DNA of 35,659 nucleotides, taken from contig NZ_RXWZ01000029.1 of the NCBI RefSeq assembly GCF_003970575.1, positions 1 through 35,659 on the forward strand, given 5' to 3'. Every line of letters begins with the position of its first letter. Position 1 is the first letter of the stretch. The position numbers and the translations under genes were made by a program. This document shows positions 1 to 10,966 of this stretch, one piece after another. Below the pieces are notes generated by a model, which saw only the letters and a list, made by a program, of their open reading frames with translations, made no database searches and had not been told where the DNA came from. Origin of the DNA: Mammaliicoccus fleurettii. Lineage in GTDB: Bacteria; Bacillota; Bacilli; Staphylococcales; Staphylococcaceae.

Positions 1-98
1 TCTCGCGGAACGTAAGCCCAACTACCATCGGCGCTAAAGAGCTTAACTTCTGTGTTCGGCATGGGAACAGGTGTGACCTCTTTGCTATCGCCACCAGA
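1..98 (-). rRNA. rrf: 5S ribosomal RNA, 5' part (3' end cut by window edge)
   Basis: The minus strand from 98 downward begins TCTGGTGGCGATAGC and continues with the CACACCTGTTCCCATGCCGA and AGAAGTTAAGC blocks typical of firmicute 5S rRNA. The last 17 or so bases of the gene are missing at the window edge. Upstream (higher coordinates) there is no 23S rRNA, only two tandem promoters and then the lysS terminator, so this 5S is the first gene of its transcription unit. From memory, S. aureus also has a 5S gene between lysS and a tRNA cluster; what follows here lies outside the window. Confidence 0.95.
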
Positions 99-130
99 CA
101 ATGTTGTTTCGTTTTTGTCTTACCTTATAT

Positions 131-159
131 ATTATAAAGAACTCGACAAGGCTTTTCAA
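131..159 (-). promoter_or_regulatory. rRNA-type promoter P2, closest to the 5S gene
   Basis: Reading the minus strand, TTGAAA (159-154) and TATAAT (136-131) are separated by exactly 17 nt. The predicted start is a GG at 124-123, about 25 nt before the 5S 5' end. A sigma-A core promoter this close to a 5S gene supports a 5S-led operon. Confidence 0.8.
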
Positions 160-236
160 TAGTAAATTTTACACCTTATTAACTTTCTTTACAAACATCT
201 CGAATTGATATGCGCCTTGTTTTCAGCGACCTTTAT

Positions 237-265
237 ATAATACCTAATTTCCATCCTTTCGTCAA
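237..265 (-). promoter_or_regulatory. rRNA-type promoter P1, upstream of P2
   Basis: Minus strand TTGACG (265-260), 17 nt, TATTAT (242-237). The predicted start falls on a GG at 231-230. Upstream of the -35 is an A/T-rich stretch (about 270-300) that could act as an UP element. P1 and P2 are 106 nt apart, the tandem arrangement common for rRNA operons of low-GC Gram-positives. Confidence 0.75.
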
Positions 266-341
266 CACTTTCAATCAAATTATTATAACTTTTTTTACAA
301 AAGCTTTCATATCAGCGTTTTAAGTTATTATTTTTAAAACA

Positions 342-372
342 AAAAAGCGTGGTCAGCTTAATGCTGAACCAC
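342..372 (-). terminator. lysS terminator
   Basis: Minus-strand RNA forms GTGGTTCAGC / GCTGACCAC arms around a short ATTAA-containing loop, followed by a T6 run at 347-342. It lies 17 nt after the lysS stop and separates lysS from the rRNA promoters. Confidence 0.85.
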
Positions 373-388
373 ACCTTTTTATTAAACA

Positions 389-2000
<1,612 letters not shown>

Positions 2001-2001
2001 T

Positions 2002-2490
2002 TTAACTTTCCTCATTCTTATACTTTACTACTTGTTCGTCGTTTAGCAATAGTTCCCATATATATTTCTTGGAAATTGGTTCAACAACATCTGAGGCGAT
2101 ATCGTTAAGTGGTACCATTACAAATGCTCTCTCTGTAATTCTTGGATGTGGTACTTCTAGGTCTGGTGATTGAATAACGGATTGATCATATAATAAAATG
2201 TCTATATCAATTGTACGAGGCCCCCATCTTTCTACTCTAACTCGATGGAGCTGTTGCTCAACCATCATACAAACTTTTAATAACTCTGATGATTCCAATT
2301 CAGTTGAGATTTCAATACACATGTTCAAAAAATCAGGTTGTTCTGTGTATCCTACTGGTTTTGTTTCGTATATCGGGGATTTCTGGATAACTTCAATACC
2401 ATTAACTTCATTAAGTAATTTAATCGCTTCTTCTAATTGAAGTTCTCTATCTCCCATATTACTTCCTAAACCTAAATATGCGGTGTGCAT
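2002..2490 (-). CDS. folK: 6-hydroxymethyl-7,8-dihydropterin pyrophosphokinase (HPPK)
   Basis: Transfers pyrophosphate from ATP to 6-hydroxymethyl-dihydropterin, making the pterin substrate for FolP in folate synthesis. The 162-residue protein has the family length. Visible motifs are LGLGSNMGD near the N terminus and the metal/ATP signature RWGPRTIDIDILLYD around residues 88-102. The ATG directly follows the folB stop codon with no spacer (TAAATG) and has an AGGAAGAG ribosome binding site inside folB, so translation is likely coupled. It is the third gene of a folP-folB-folK set. Confidence 0.97.
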   Translation of the reverse strand: MHTAYLGLGSNMGDRELQLEEAIKLLNEVNGIEVIQKSPIYETKPVGYTEQPDFLNMCIEISTELESSELLKVCMMVEQQLHRVRVERWGPRTIDIDILLYDQSVIQSPDLEVPHPRITERAFVMVPLNDIASDVVEPISKKYIWELLLNDEQVVKYKNEES

Positions 2491-3655
<1,165 letters not shown>

Positions 3656-3682
3656 TTAGATAATACTTATTATAACAAATTT

Positions 3683-3738
3683 AAAAAATCACGCCTAAAT
3701 GAAATAACTTATATAAGTTATTTCATTACAGACGTGAT
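3683..3738 (-). terminator. cysK terminator with long A/T-rich stem
   Basis: Minus-strand RNA has an outer stem ATCACG / CGTGAT and an inner perfect 13-bp inverted repeat AATGAAATAACTT / AAGTTATTTCATT, followed by T6 at 3688-3683. It lies 37 nt past the cysK stop. The plus strand lacks a T run after the stem, so it works for cysK only. Confidence 0.85.
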
Positions 3739-3774
3739 ACTTAATACTTAATACTTATGCTTTATTCTAAATCA

Positions 3775-4704
3775 TTAGTCTTCAAAAGCATATAAAGGTG
3801 TAGATAGGTAACGTTCACCATTACTTGGTAATACTGTTACAACTGTTTTACCTTTACCTAAATCTTTAGCCTTTTTCAATGCTGCTACAATTGCAGCTCC
3901 TGAAGAAATACCGCCAAGAATCCCTTCTTCTTTAGCAACTTTTCTAGACATTTCCATTGCTTCTTCGTTTCCAACTTTTATAACATCGTCATAAACGTCA
4001 GTATTTAAAGTGTCAGGTACGAATCCAGCACCTAAACCTTGTAGTTTATGAGGTCCAGGGTTTCCACCACTTAAGATTGCTGAAGCTTCTGGCTCAATTG
4101 CTACAATTTGTATTTCAGGGTATTTTTCTTTCAGTACTTTACCAGCTCCTGATAAAGTTCCTCCAGTACCAACTCCTGCTAAGAAAGCATCAACTTGAAC
4201 GCCTTCAAATTGTTCTACAATTTCAGGACCAGTAGTTAACTCATGGACTTTAGGATTTGCTGGGTTCTCAAATTGTTGTGGTTCAAAGTAACCTTTTTCG
4301 TCTTTAAGTTCTTTAGCTTTTTTAATTGCACCCTTCATACCTTCTGCTCCAGGTGTTAATACTAATTCAGCACCGTAAGCTTTTAATAATGCACGACGTT
4401 CGCTACTCATTGTATCTGGCATAACAAACACTGCTTTATAACCTTTAGCAGCTGCAACCATCGCTAAACCTATCCCCGTATTACCTGAAGTAGGTTCAAT
4501 AATAGTGTCACCTGGTTTGATTTTTCCTTCTTTTTCAGCAGCTTCTATCATAGCTAAACCAATTCTATCTTTAACCGAACTACCTGGGTTTTGATATTCT
4601 AATTTAACGTAAACATCTGCTGAACCATCTTCAACGACATTGTTTAATTTAACTACAGGCGTATCACCTATTAATTCTACAATATTATTTACTCTTTTAG
4701 CCAT
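3775..4704 (-). CDS. cysK: Cysteine synthase A (O-acetylserine sulfhydrylase)
   Basis: PLP enzyme that makes L-cysteine from O-acetylserine and sulfide. The 309-residue fold-type II protein carries the PLP lysine K45 in [11 protein letters not shown], the substrate loop [12 protein letters not shown] (about 70-81), the phosphate-binding GTGGTLSG near 177, and the C-terminal serine in [12 protein letters not shown]. The ATG follows AGGAGTG. It sits downstream of ftsH-hslO as in Bacillus, with its own candidate promoter, and ends in a strong hairpin. In relatives cysK is controlled by the CymR repressor; I could not confidently mark a CymR operator here. Confidence 0.96.
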   Translation of the reverse strand: MAKRVNNIVELIGDTPVVKLNNVVEDGSADVYVKLEYQNPGSSVKDRIGLAMIEAAEKEGKIKPGDTIIEPTSGNTGIGLAMVAAAKGYKAVFVMPDTMSSERRALLKAYGAELVLTPGAEGMKGAIKKAKELKDEKGYFEPQQFENPANPKVHELTTGPEIVEQFEGVQVDAFLAGVGTGGTLSGAGKVLKEKYPEIQIVAIEPEASAILSGGNPGPHKLQGLGAGFVPDTLNTDVYDDVIKVGNEEAMEMSRKVAKEEGILGGISSGAAIVAALKKAKDLGKGKTVVTVLPSNGERYLSTPLYAFED

Positions 4705-4760
4705 TTATACTTCACTCCTAAACAGTATTTTATACCTTAGTTCATTTATCGGATATATTA

Positions 4761-4789
4761 ATTATAACAAACCTTCATATAAAGTGAAA
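4761..4789 (-). promoter_or_regulatory. Candidate cysK promoter
   Basis: Minus strand TTTCAC (4789-4784), 17 nt, TATAAT (4766-4761), in the 97-nt gap between hslO and cysK. The -10 is perfect and the -35 matches three of six bases, so strength may depend on a regulator. Confidence 0.5.
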
Positions 4790-4801
4790 GTATTTACTAG
4801 A

Positions 4802-5680
4802 TTAAAGTGCATTTTTAAGTGCGATTAAATCATCTTCGCTATATTGATATTTCGTTCTACAGAAATGACATTCTGCTTCTGCTCCATGGTCTTCTTCTAT
4901 CATTGCATCTATTTCAGCTTCACCAAGACCTTTAATAGCATTTAAAAATTTCTCACTTGAACAATTACATTTAAAATCTATATCCATATTATTAATAAAT
5001 CTTGTATTTTCTTTTCCTAATACTGTTTCAATTATTTCTTCTGGTGATAAACCTCTATCTATTAATTTAGATACTGGTTCCATTTGATTTATTTTTTCTT
5101 CAATTGCTGAAACCGTTTCTTCAGATGCTCCTGGCATTAGCTGAATAATAAATCCACCAGCAGCTTTAATAGAATTGTCTGGATTAACTAGTACCCCAAG
5201 TCCAACTGCTGAAGGAACTTGCTCACTTGTAACAAAGTAGTAAGTAAAGTCTTCGCCTAATTCTCCAGAGACAATTGGAGTAGAGCCAGTAAAGTAGTCT
5301 TTTAATCCAATATCTTTAACGACATTTAGCATACCTTCTGTTCCAACTGCACGTCTCACATCCAATTTTCCTTGTTCATTTAACGGGAAATGCGTTTGTG
5401 GATTTTGAACATATCCTCTTACTTCACCTTTACCATTGGCATCGACCATAATTTTACCAATTGGTCCACCGCCATCAATAGTTATTGTTAATTTTTCTTC
5501 ATTTTTCAACATTGAACCCATCATTACGCCCGCTGTCATTGATCTACCTAATGCAGCAGAAGCTGTTGGCCAAGTATAATGGCGAGTTTGTGCCTCTTGT
5601 ACGGTATTTGTTGTTTTTACAGCAAAAGCTCTAACTTCATCATTAAAAGCTAAGCCTCTTACTAAATAATCTTGTGTCAT
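4802..5680 (-). CDS. hslO: Hsp33 redox-regulated holdase chaperone
   Basis: Cytoplasmic ATP-independent chaperone that is switched on by oxidation. Its C-terminal zinc switch is visible as CxC (C238, C240 in FKCNCSSEK) and CxxC (C271, C274 in ECHFCRTKY), with the N-terminal holdase domain before it. The length of 292 is typical. The ATG has an AAGGAG site just upstream. Only 17 nt separate the start from the end of a hairpin terminator that follows ftsH, so there is no room for a promoter downstream of that hairpin; hslO mRNA most likely comes from ftsH read-through. It precedes cysK, which links it to thiol metabolism. Confidence 0.97.
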   Translation of the reverse strand: MTQDYLVRGLAFNDEVRAFAVKTTNTVQEAQTRHYTWPTASAALGRSMTAGVMMGSMLKNEEKLTITIDGGGPIGKIMVDANGKGEVRGYVQNPQTHFPLNEQGKLDVRRAVGTEGMLNVVKDIGLKDYFTGSTPIVSGELGEDFTYYFVTSEQVPSAVGLGVLVNPDNSIKAAGGFIIQLMPGASEETVSAIEEKINQMEPVSKLIDRGLSPEEIIETVLGKENTRFINNMDIDFKCNCSSEKFLNAIKGLGEAEIDAMIEEDHGAEAECHFCRTKYQYSEDDLIALKNAL

Positions 5681-5697
5681 ATTTATACTCCTTCTTT

Positions 5698-5736
5698 AAA
5701 AAAAGCCCCTCTCAATCAATGCATTGAAAGGGACTT
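5698..5736 (-). terminator. Terminator between ftsH and hslO
   Basis: Minus-strand hairpin with arms AGTCCCTTTCAAT and TTGATTGAGAGGGGCT (a few mismatches) and a T7 run at 5704-5698. It begins 8 nt after the ftsH stop and ends 17 nt before the hslO start, so it probably acts as an attenuator of hslO. Confidence 0.8.
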
Positions 5737-5743
5737 TGTGAAA

Positions 5744-7852
5744 TTATTCTTTACGATCCGTCGGCTTGTTGTCACCTAGGTCATCAATATTTGGCTTTTC
5801 TTCGTGAGCAGGCTCATCTGATTTGTCATCTAAATCTGTATCTTCATTTGTTTCTTCATGAGATACTTCATCTTTAACTTCATCATAAGATTTACCAACT
5901 TCTTTGTCTTCAATATCTAATGTACCTTCTTGTTTTGTTAAGTCACCTTCATATTTGTCTTCATCTGAATCATTTTTTTGCTCAAGATGAGAATCATCAT
6001 ATTTAACTTCTGGTAACTTACCTTCTTTGAATAATGATTGAATTTGTTCAGCCACTAATGTTTCTTCAACTAATAAAGTTTTAGCGATTAATTCTAATTG
6101 TGATTTGTGTTCAGTTAGAATTTGTTTACAACGTTCGTATTGTTCTTTAATAATACGTTGTATTTCTGAATCAATTTCATACGCAATTTGATCTGAATAA
6201 TTTGGTTCAGATTGCATATCTTTACCTAAGAATACTTGTCCACTATCAGAGCTACCAAATTGTAATGGGCCAATTTTTTTACTCATACCATATTCAGTAA
6301 CCATCTTACGTGCAATACCAGTTGCACGTTGGAAGTCGTTATGCGCACCAGTTGATGCTTCTCCAAAGTTAATTTCTTCAGATACACGTCCACCAAGTAA
6401 ACCAACGATTTTATCTAAAAGTTCTGGTTCAGTCATAAAGTAACGATCTTCTTTAGGAAGCATCATAGCATAACCGCCAGCTTGGCCACGTGGCACAATT
6501 GTAACTTTATGAACCATTTCAGCTTCATCTAGTACACAACCGATAATCGTATGACCAGCTTCATGGTAAGCAACAATATTTTTTTCTTTTTCAGAAATCA
6601 TTCTTGTTTTCTTAGCTGGACCTGCAATAACTCTATCTGTTGCTTCTTCTATATCTCTCATGTCAATTTTAGTTTTATCAGAACGAGCTGCTACTAATGA
6701 AGCTTCGTTTAATAAGTTTTCTAAATCTGCACCAGAGAACCCTGGTGTTCTTTGAGATATTGCTTTTAAGTCTACTGTTTCATCTAATGGTTTATTACGA
6801 GCATGCACTTTAAGTACTGCCTCACGTCCTCTAACATCTGGACGTCCCACTTGAATTTGTCTATCGAAACGACCTGGACGTAATAACGCTGGGTCTAAAA
6901 TGTCAGGACGGTTTGTTGCAGCAATCATAATGATTCCTTCATTTTCACCGAATCCATCCATTTCTACTAATAATTGGTTCAGCGTTTGTTCACGTTCGTC
7001 GTGACCACCGCCAACACCAGCTCCACGTTGACGACCAACTGCATCAATTTCATCAATAAAGATGATACATGGGGCATTTTTCTTAGCATTTTCAAACAAG
7101 TCACGTACACGACTTGCACCGACACCAACGAACATCTCAACGAAGTCAGAACCACTTATTGAGAAGAATGGTGTTCCAGCTTCACCCGCTACTGCTCTAG
7201 CAAGTAATGTTTTACCTGTACCTGGAGGACCAACAAGTAAAACACCTTTTGGAATTCGTGCACCCATTTTTTTGAATTTACGATTATCTTTAAGGAAATC
7301 GACAATTTCTACTAATTCTTGTTTCTCTTCATCAGCACCTGCTACATCAGAGAATCTAACACGTTTCTTCTGGTTATCATAAAGTTTAGCTTTTGATTTA
7401 CCAAAGTTCATTACTCGGCCGCCGCCACCGCCGCCGCCTTGCATTTGGCTTAAGAAGAATATGAATAAAAATGCAATAATTAAAACAGGTATAAGTGTTG
7501 TTAATACACTAACAAAGACACTTTGTTTTTCTTCTTCTTTAACATTAAATTTTAAATCATCTTGTTTTTCGGCAGTATCAGTAATTTTTTTCAAATCATC
7601 TTGGTTGTTAAACAAAACTGAAGATGTATATGTTTCATCTTTACCATCTTTTAATTCGCCGCTAACCATATACACATTCTGTTCAGGTTGTATAGTTAAC
7701 GTTTTTAAATCGCCTTTTTCAAGCTTCGTCATAAACTCATTATATGTAAGCTGTTTTGGTGATTGTCCATTGCCATTAATGAACTGGAAAACACCAAAAA
7801 GGACGATAGCTAAAAGCGCGATCATTAATATATTTCGAAAAGCTTTTTGCAT
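5744..7852 (-). CDS. ftsH: ATP-dependent zinc metalloprotease FtsH
   Basis: Membrane-anchored AAA+ protease that degrades misfolded membrane proteins and regulatory proteins. Order of parts in 702 residues: TM1 (about 7-24), an extracytoplasmic domain, TM2 (about 112-134), a seven-glycine linker, Walker A GPPGTGKT (208-215), Walker B FIDEID (265-270), the second region of homology ending RPGRFDRQ (325-332), zinc motif HEAGH (430-434) with the third ligand probably D506, and an acidic, probably disordered tail of roughly 75 residues. The ATG follows GGAGG. It lies downstream of hpt with a 92-nt gap. Identity is certain. Confidence 0.98.
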   Translation of the reverse strand: MQKAFRNILMIALLAIVLFGVFQFINGNGQSPKQLTYNEFMTKLEKGDLKTLTIQPEQNVYMVSGELKDGKDETYTSSVLFNNQDDLKKITDTAEKQDDLKFNVKEEEKQSVFVSVLTTLIPVLIIAFLFIFFLSQMQGGGGGGGRVMNFGKSKAKLYDNQKKRVRFSDVAGADEEKQELVEIVDFLKDNRKFKKMGARIPKGVLLVGPPGTGKTLLARAVAGEAGTPFFSISGSDFVEMFVGVGASRVRDLFENAKKNAPCIIFIDEIDAVGRQRGAGVGGGHDEREQTLNQLLVEMDGFGENEGIIMIAATNRPDILDPALLRPGRFDRQIQVGRPDVRGREAVLKVHARNKPLDETVDLKAISQRTPGFSGADLENLLNEASLVAARSDKTKIDMRDIEEATDRVIAGPAKKTRMISEKEKNIVAYHEAGHTIIGCVLDEAEMVHKVTIVPRGQAGGYAMMLPKEDRYFMTEPELLDKIVGLLGGRVSEEINFGEASTGAHNDFQRATGIARKMVTEYGMSKKIGPLQFGSSDSGQVFLGKDMQSEPNYSDQIAYEIDSEIQRIIKEQYERCKQILTEHKSQLELIAKTLLVEETLVAEQIQSLFKEGKLPEVKYDDSHLEQKNDSDEDKYEGDLTKQEGTLDIEDKEVGKSYDEVKDEVSHEETNEDTDLDDKSDEPAHEEKPNIDDLGDNKPTDRKE

Positions 7853-7891
7853 TCAATTTGTCCTCCTACTCAATTAATAAAACTAACAAAA

Positions 7892-7900
7892 ATTTTACCA
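7892..7900 (-). promoter_or_regulatory. Candidate extended -10 promoter for ftsH
   Basis: Minus strand TGGTAAAAT (7900-7892) in the hpt-ftsH gap; the TGn motif plus TAAAAT could make up for the lack of a recognisable -35. The same nine bases occur before ispE. Confidence 0.4.
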
Positions 7901-7944
7901 TATTTGTAATTTCTTACGCTAGTAATTAACCTTAACGATATACA

Positions 7945-8481
7945 TCATTGATATATTTCAGGTTTAAGCGTTCCAATATAAGGTAAGTTACGATATCTCT
8001 CTGCAAAATCAAGTCCGTATCCTACTACAAATTCATCAGGAATTTTTTCTCCAACATATTTAGCTTCAATATCCACTTTACGCTTCATCGGTTTATCTAG
8101 CAATGTTACAATCTCAATAGAATTAACATTTCTATATTTTAATAAATCGACTATTGAATTTAATGTCGTACCAGTTTCTAGAATATCTTCAATGATGATG
8201 ACATCTCTATTTTCTACTGAAGTACTCAAATCTTTTAATATTTTTACTTCTCCCGTTGATTCAGTACCTCCATGATAACTAGATACATCCATAAAATCTA
8301 ATTCTACATGTGTATCAATGCATTTTATTAAGTCAGCCATAAACATGATTGAACCTTTTAAAATACCTATACATATAGGTGTCTTTCCATTATAATCTTC
8401 AGTGATTTGCTTTCCTAATGTTTTGCATCTTTCTTGAATCTGTTCCTCTGATAAAACAACAGACTTAATCGAATCATTCAT
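7945..8481 (-). CDS. hpt: Hypoxanthine phosphoribosyltransferase
   Basis: Salvages hypoxanthine (and guanine) with PRPP to make IMP/GMP. The PRPP loop [13 protein letters not shown] lies near residues 91-103 and the flexible-loop region [12 protein letters not shown] upstream of it; [14 protein letters not shown]-type residues bind the base. I chose the ATG at 8481 (178 residues) over the in-frame ATG at 8496: GGAG at 8494-8491 gives the right spacing for 8481 and would be lost inside the longer frame. The start overlaps the tilS stop by 8 nt (AATGA arrangement), so the two are translationally coupled, as in Bacillus tilS-hprT-ftsH. Confidence 0.96.
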   Translation of the reverse strand: MNDSIKSVVLSEEQIQERCKTLGKQITEDYNGKTPICIGILKGSIMFMADLIKCIDTHVELDFMDVSSYHGGTESTGEVKILKDLSTSVENRDVIIIEDILETGTTLNSIVDLLKYRNVNSIEIVTLLDKPMKRKVDIEAKYVGEKIPDEFVVGYGLDFAERYRNLPYIGTLKPEIYQ

Positions 8482-9745
8482 TAAAGTCATCTCCAATATA
8501 AGTAATAGTTAATGCGTTTTTAAAGTTAGAATCCATCCAAAAGTCACCAATTGCAATAATATCATCACCATATAAAATAATCGGACAATTGTTTCTCTTA
8601 TGTATGTCAATCTTATGATCAATCATGATTCTATTAACTTTTTTGTGATGTTTATTTCCCCGGTTATAATACTGAACACGATCTCCAGACAGTCTCTTTC
8701 TTATAAATAAAGGCGATGCTATGTCGTTCGCTTCAATTAACCAATTCCCAAATACATATTGCTCGTTACGATTTATAAATTTAGAATTTACATTGAACTC
8801 AATATCTTCACATAGTAATAATTTATCATATGCTACTATAAACTGCCAATCATCAGATATATGAAATATAGATTGTTTTTCAAAATTCTCAAATATACCT
8901 ATCCATTCTTTGTATGCTTTAACACTGAAACGTTGTTGTATATATGATTCTAACAATTGATCTAACACTTCTATCTTAACTAAGTGATTTAAACGATTAA
9001 ATGCATTTCTGTTAATCACAACTTTATTTAGCTGCTGAACTTCAGTACTTATAAATAACTTAGCTTGCTCAACTATTAAACTTCTTGCATCATTCATCCA
9101 TTGATTTAAATCGAGTAAATGGTCTGTTGACAACTCTTCACGTTGTTGAATAACAGGCAAGATTTTGTTGCGTATATAATTGCGTGTATATTTAGTGTCT
9201 TTATTAGAATCATCTTCAAAATAACGGAATGCAAATTCTTCATGATATTTAACTAATGATGATTTAGGTAAATTTAAAAATGGTCTACATATGATGTAAT
9301 CTTTTCTTTCTTGAACTTGCTCAATTCCTAAAGAGGCACGACCAATTCTTCCAGTAAACAATCGATAAGTAATTGTTTCTTTTTGATCGTCCAAGTGATG
9401 TGCAGTCAACAACACATCGCTCTGAGTTTGTTTCATCATTTCATCAAACCACTCATATCTCATTTTTCTAGATACATCTTGAATGCTTTTCTCACGATTC
9501 ACAACTTCGCTTAAATCTAAAGTTTTAATATATATTTCAATATCCCGTTCTTTACAAAAACGTTCAATAAATGCTGCTTCTTCTTTCGATGCTTCTCTTA
9601 AACCATGATTAACATGAAAACAAATTAAATTATGATATGTGTGCTTATAAGTCGTATTTAACATGTGTAATAGTGACATACTATCTATTCCTGTTGAAAC
9701 AGCCAATGCTAAATTATCATTTTTATTCCAAGTTATATCGAGCAT
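8474..9745 (-). CDS. tilS: tRNA(Ile)-lysidine synthetase
   Basis: Converts C34 of the CAU-anticodon tRNA-Ile to lysidine, so AUA is read as isoleucine; essential in an AUA-rich genome. The N-terminal PP-loop reads [10 protein letters not shown] (residues 16-25), with T where most families have the first G of SGGxDS; S. aureus TilS shares STG as I recall. Other marks are [23 protein letters not shown] and [17 protein letters not shown]. The ATG at 9745 has GAGGTG upstream and gives 423 residues; the longer frame to 9787 would start inside the preceding terminator. The C-terminal half is poorly conserved but ends in the usual IAIGDFW element. Confidence 0.95.
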   Translation of the reverse strand: MLDITWNKNDNLALAVSTGIDSMSLLHMLNTTYKHTYHNLICFHVNHGLREASKEEAAFIERFCKERDIEIYIKTLDLSEVVNREKSIQDVSRKMRYEWFDEMMKQTQSDVLLTAHHLDDQKETITYRLFTGRIGRASLGIEQVQERKDYIICRPFLNLPKSSLVKYHEEFAFRYFEDDSNKDTKYTRNYIRNKILPVIQQREELSTDHLLDLNQWMNDARSLIVEQAKLFISTEVQQLNKVVINRNAFNRLNHLVKIEVLDQLLESYIQQRFSVKAYKEWIGIFENFEKQSIFHISDDWQFIVAYDKLLLCEDIEFNVNSKFINRNEQYVFGNWLIEANDIASPLFIRKRLSGDRVQYYNRGNKHHKKVNRIMIDHKIDIHKRNNCPIILYGDDIIAIGDFWMDSNFKNALTITYIGDDFNE

Positions 9746-9785
9746 TGTTACACACCTCAATTTCAAAAATTCACTTGATCTTTTC

Positions 9786-9821
9786 AAAATAAAAAGAGGC
9801 TCAACTAATTAGCCTCTTTTT
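9786..9821 (-). terminator. Terminator between yabR and tilS
   Basis: Symmetric hairpin AAAAAGAGGCT / AGCCTCTTTTT with a 9-nt loop, centred on about 9806; on the minus strand a T run at 9795-9791 follows. It starts about a dozen nt after the yabR stop and ends about 45 nt before the tilS ATG, with no clear promoter between. The flanking A and T runs would also let it work on the plus strand. Confidence 0.85.
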
Positions 9822-9832
9822 ATTATAATTAA

Positions 9833-10216
9833 TTATCGTTTTGCACCTTTACCACCGCGACGTGATTCAGTTTGTCTTTTAATAGACGTCAACTTATCTT
9901 CACTATCTTTCAAAAAGTTTGATAATTTCTTCTCAAAGTCTTCAGGCTTTGGTTCTTTCTTAGGCGCTTGACGCTTTGGACGTTCTTTAGCCTTTTTAAT
10001 TGATAAACTTATTTTACCATCATCAGCCACTGTTAATACTTTTACTTCTACTTCGTCGCCTACAGTTAAATGGTCATTCACGTTCTCGACGTAGTTATCA
10101 GCCACTTCACTGATATGCACAAGGCCACTTTTACCTTCAGGTAATTCTACAAATGCACCAAAATTCTTAATACCTGTAACTTTCCCTTTGACTTTATTGC
10201 CTACTTCAATTGACAT
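9833..10216 (-). CDS. yabR: S1-domain RNA-binding protein YabR (GSP13/CvfD-like)
   Basis: One S1 domain fills residues 1-75: VGNKVKGKVTGIKNFGAFVEL, SGLVHISEVAD, VGDEVEVKVLTVADDGKISLSIK. The remaining about 50 residues are a basic, probably disordered tail rich in K, R and P. At 127 residues it matches the small S1 proteins of Bacilli that sit between divIC and tilS. Homologues bind RNA or ribosomes and affect stress or virulence genes after transcription; the exact target here is unknown. An AGGAGG site lies 11 nt before the ATG, and a candidate promoter is present upstream. Confidence 0.9.
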   Translation of the reverse strand: MSIEVGNKVKGKVTGIKNFGAFVELPEGKSGLVHISEVADNYVENVNDHLTVGDEVEVKVLTVADDGKISLSIKKAKERPKRQAPKKEPKPEDFEKKLSNFLKDSEDKLTSIKRQTESRRGGKGAKR

Positions 10217-10257
10217 ATTATTACTGTATCCTCCTGATATAATTTCACTTTAACCTT

Positions 10258-10286
10258 ATTATATGCTTCTATACAAAATTATACAA
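10258..10286 (-). promoter_or_regulatory. Candidate yabR promoter
   Basis: Minus strand TTGTAT (10286-10281), 17 nt, TATAAT (10263-10258) in the 83-nt gap after divIC. The -10 is perfect and the -35 half-matching. Confidence 0.5.
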
Positions 10287-10299
10287 CGTCATATATAGA

Positions 10300-10683
10300 T
10301 TATTTGTCTTTTTCCGATTGTTTTTTTTCATCTGGTAATTTAAATATTATTTCGCCATCATTACTTAAGAAATATTCACTTCTTGCAAGCTTCTCAATAT
10401 ACTCTTTATCATTAAGGCGTTTAATTTGTTCTTTAAGTTCTATTTCCTTATCCTGTAACTTTTCATAAGTTACAGCTTTATCTTTACGTTCTTGCACTAA
10501 TTCATCATTACGATTTTTTTGAAGGACTAACATAATAACCATAACAAGAATAATAAACAATAACACTCCACCAAATAAGGTCAGTCTCTTTCGTACCACT
10601 TGGCGCGTTTTATTGACAGTCTTCTTCTTTTTATTTTGTGACTGCGTAAATTCATTGTCTAGATTTTTAATTTTTTGCGCCAT
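10300..10683 (-). CDS. divIC: Cell division protein DivIC (FtsB family)
   Basis: Bitopic divisome protein that works with FtsL and DivIB to activate septal wall synthesis. It has a basic cytoplasmic N terminus (residues 1-34, with a KKKK cluster), one transmembrane helix at about 35-54, then a coiled coil (about 58-92) and the short conserved segment EYIEKLARSEYFLSNDGEIIF of the family. Length 127 is typical. The ATG follows AAGGAGG, 16 nt after the rqcP stop. Neighbours rqcP and yabR match the Bacillus order, though the sporulation genes yabP and yabQ are absent, as expected in staphylococci. Confidence 0.95.
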   Translation of the reverse strand: MAQKIKNLDNEFTQSQNKKKKTVNKTRQVVRKRLTLFGGVLLFIILVMVIMLVLQKNRNDELVQERKDKAVTYEKLQDKEIELKEQIKRLNDKEYIEKLARSEYFLSNDGEIIFKLPDEKKQSEKDK

Positions 10684-10699
10684 ATACGTACCTCCTTAT

Positions 10700-10966
10700 T
10701 TATATAGAATCTTGTATTTTTTCTTCTTTGATTACTTCAAACATCGTCTTAGCATTTTCCTTATTTGCATGTTCTGACAATCCTGTTACTTTAACTACAA
10801 TAATTCTGTTTCCAAGTCGAATTTCTAATTCGTCTTCTACACTTACAGTTGTCCCTGCTTTAGCAGTCTGACCATTCACTTTAACTCTACCTTGGTCACT
10901 GACTTCTTTTGCAAGTGTACGACGTTTAATTAATCGAGATACTTTTAAATACTTATCTAATCTCAA
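10700..10966 (-). CDS. rqcP: RqcP (YabO), S4-domain ribosome quality control factor
   Basis: An 88-residue protein that is little more than one S4 RNA-binding domain (MRLDKYLKVSRLIKRRTLAKEV, GRVKVNGQTAKAGTTV). In B. subtilis RqcP stabilises the P-site tRNA on obstructed 50S subunits while RqcH adds poly-alanine tails. The start is TTG (10966-10964) with AAAGGAG in front, overlapping the mazG stop as TTGA. E. coli Hsp15 is a related heat-shock protein, but the mazG-rqcP-divIC context points to RqcP. Confidence 0.93.
   Translation of the reverse strand: MRLDKYLKVSRLIKRRTLAKEVSDQGRVKVNGQTAKAGTTVSVEDELEIRLGNRIIVVKVTGLSEHANKENAKTMFEVIKEEKIQDSI

Noticed and set aside
99-388. tRNA gene between lysS and the 5S
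   Set aside because: No cloverleaf or GTTCRA T-loop block; the stretch is explained by the terminator and the two promoters.
4705-4801. CymR operator before cysK
   Set aside because: The gap is A/T-rich and I could not match a consensus with confidence.
7062-7877. Plus-strand ORFs of 106 and 138 codons antisense to ftsH
   Set aside because: They mirror conserved ftsH codons and have no family resemblance or start signals.
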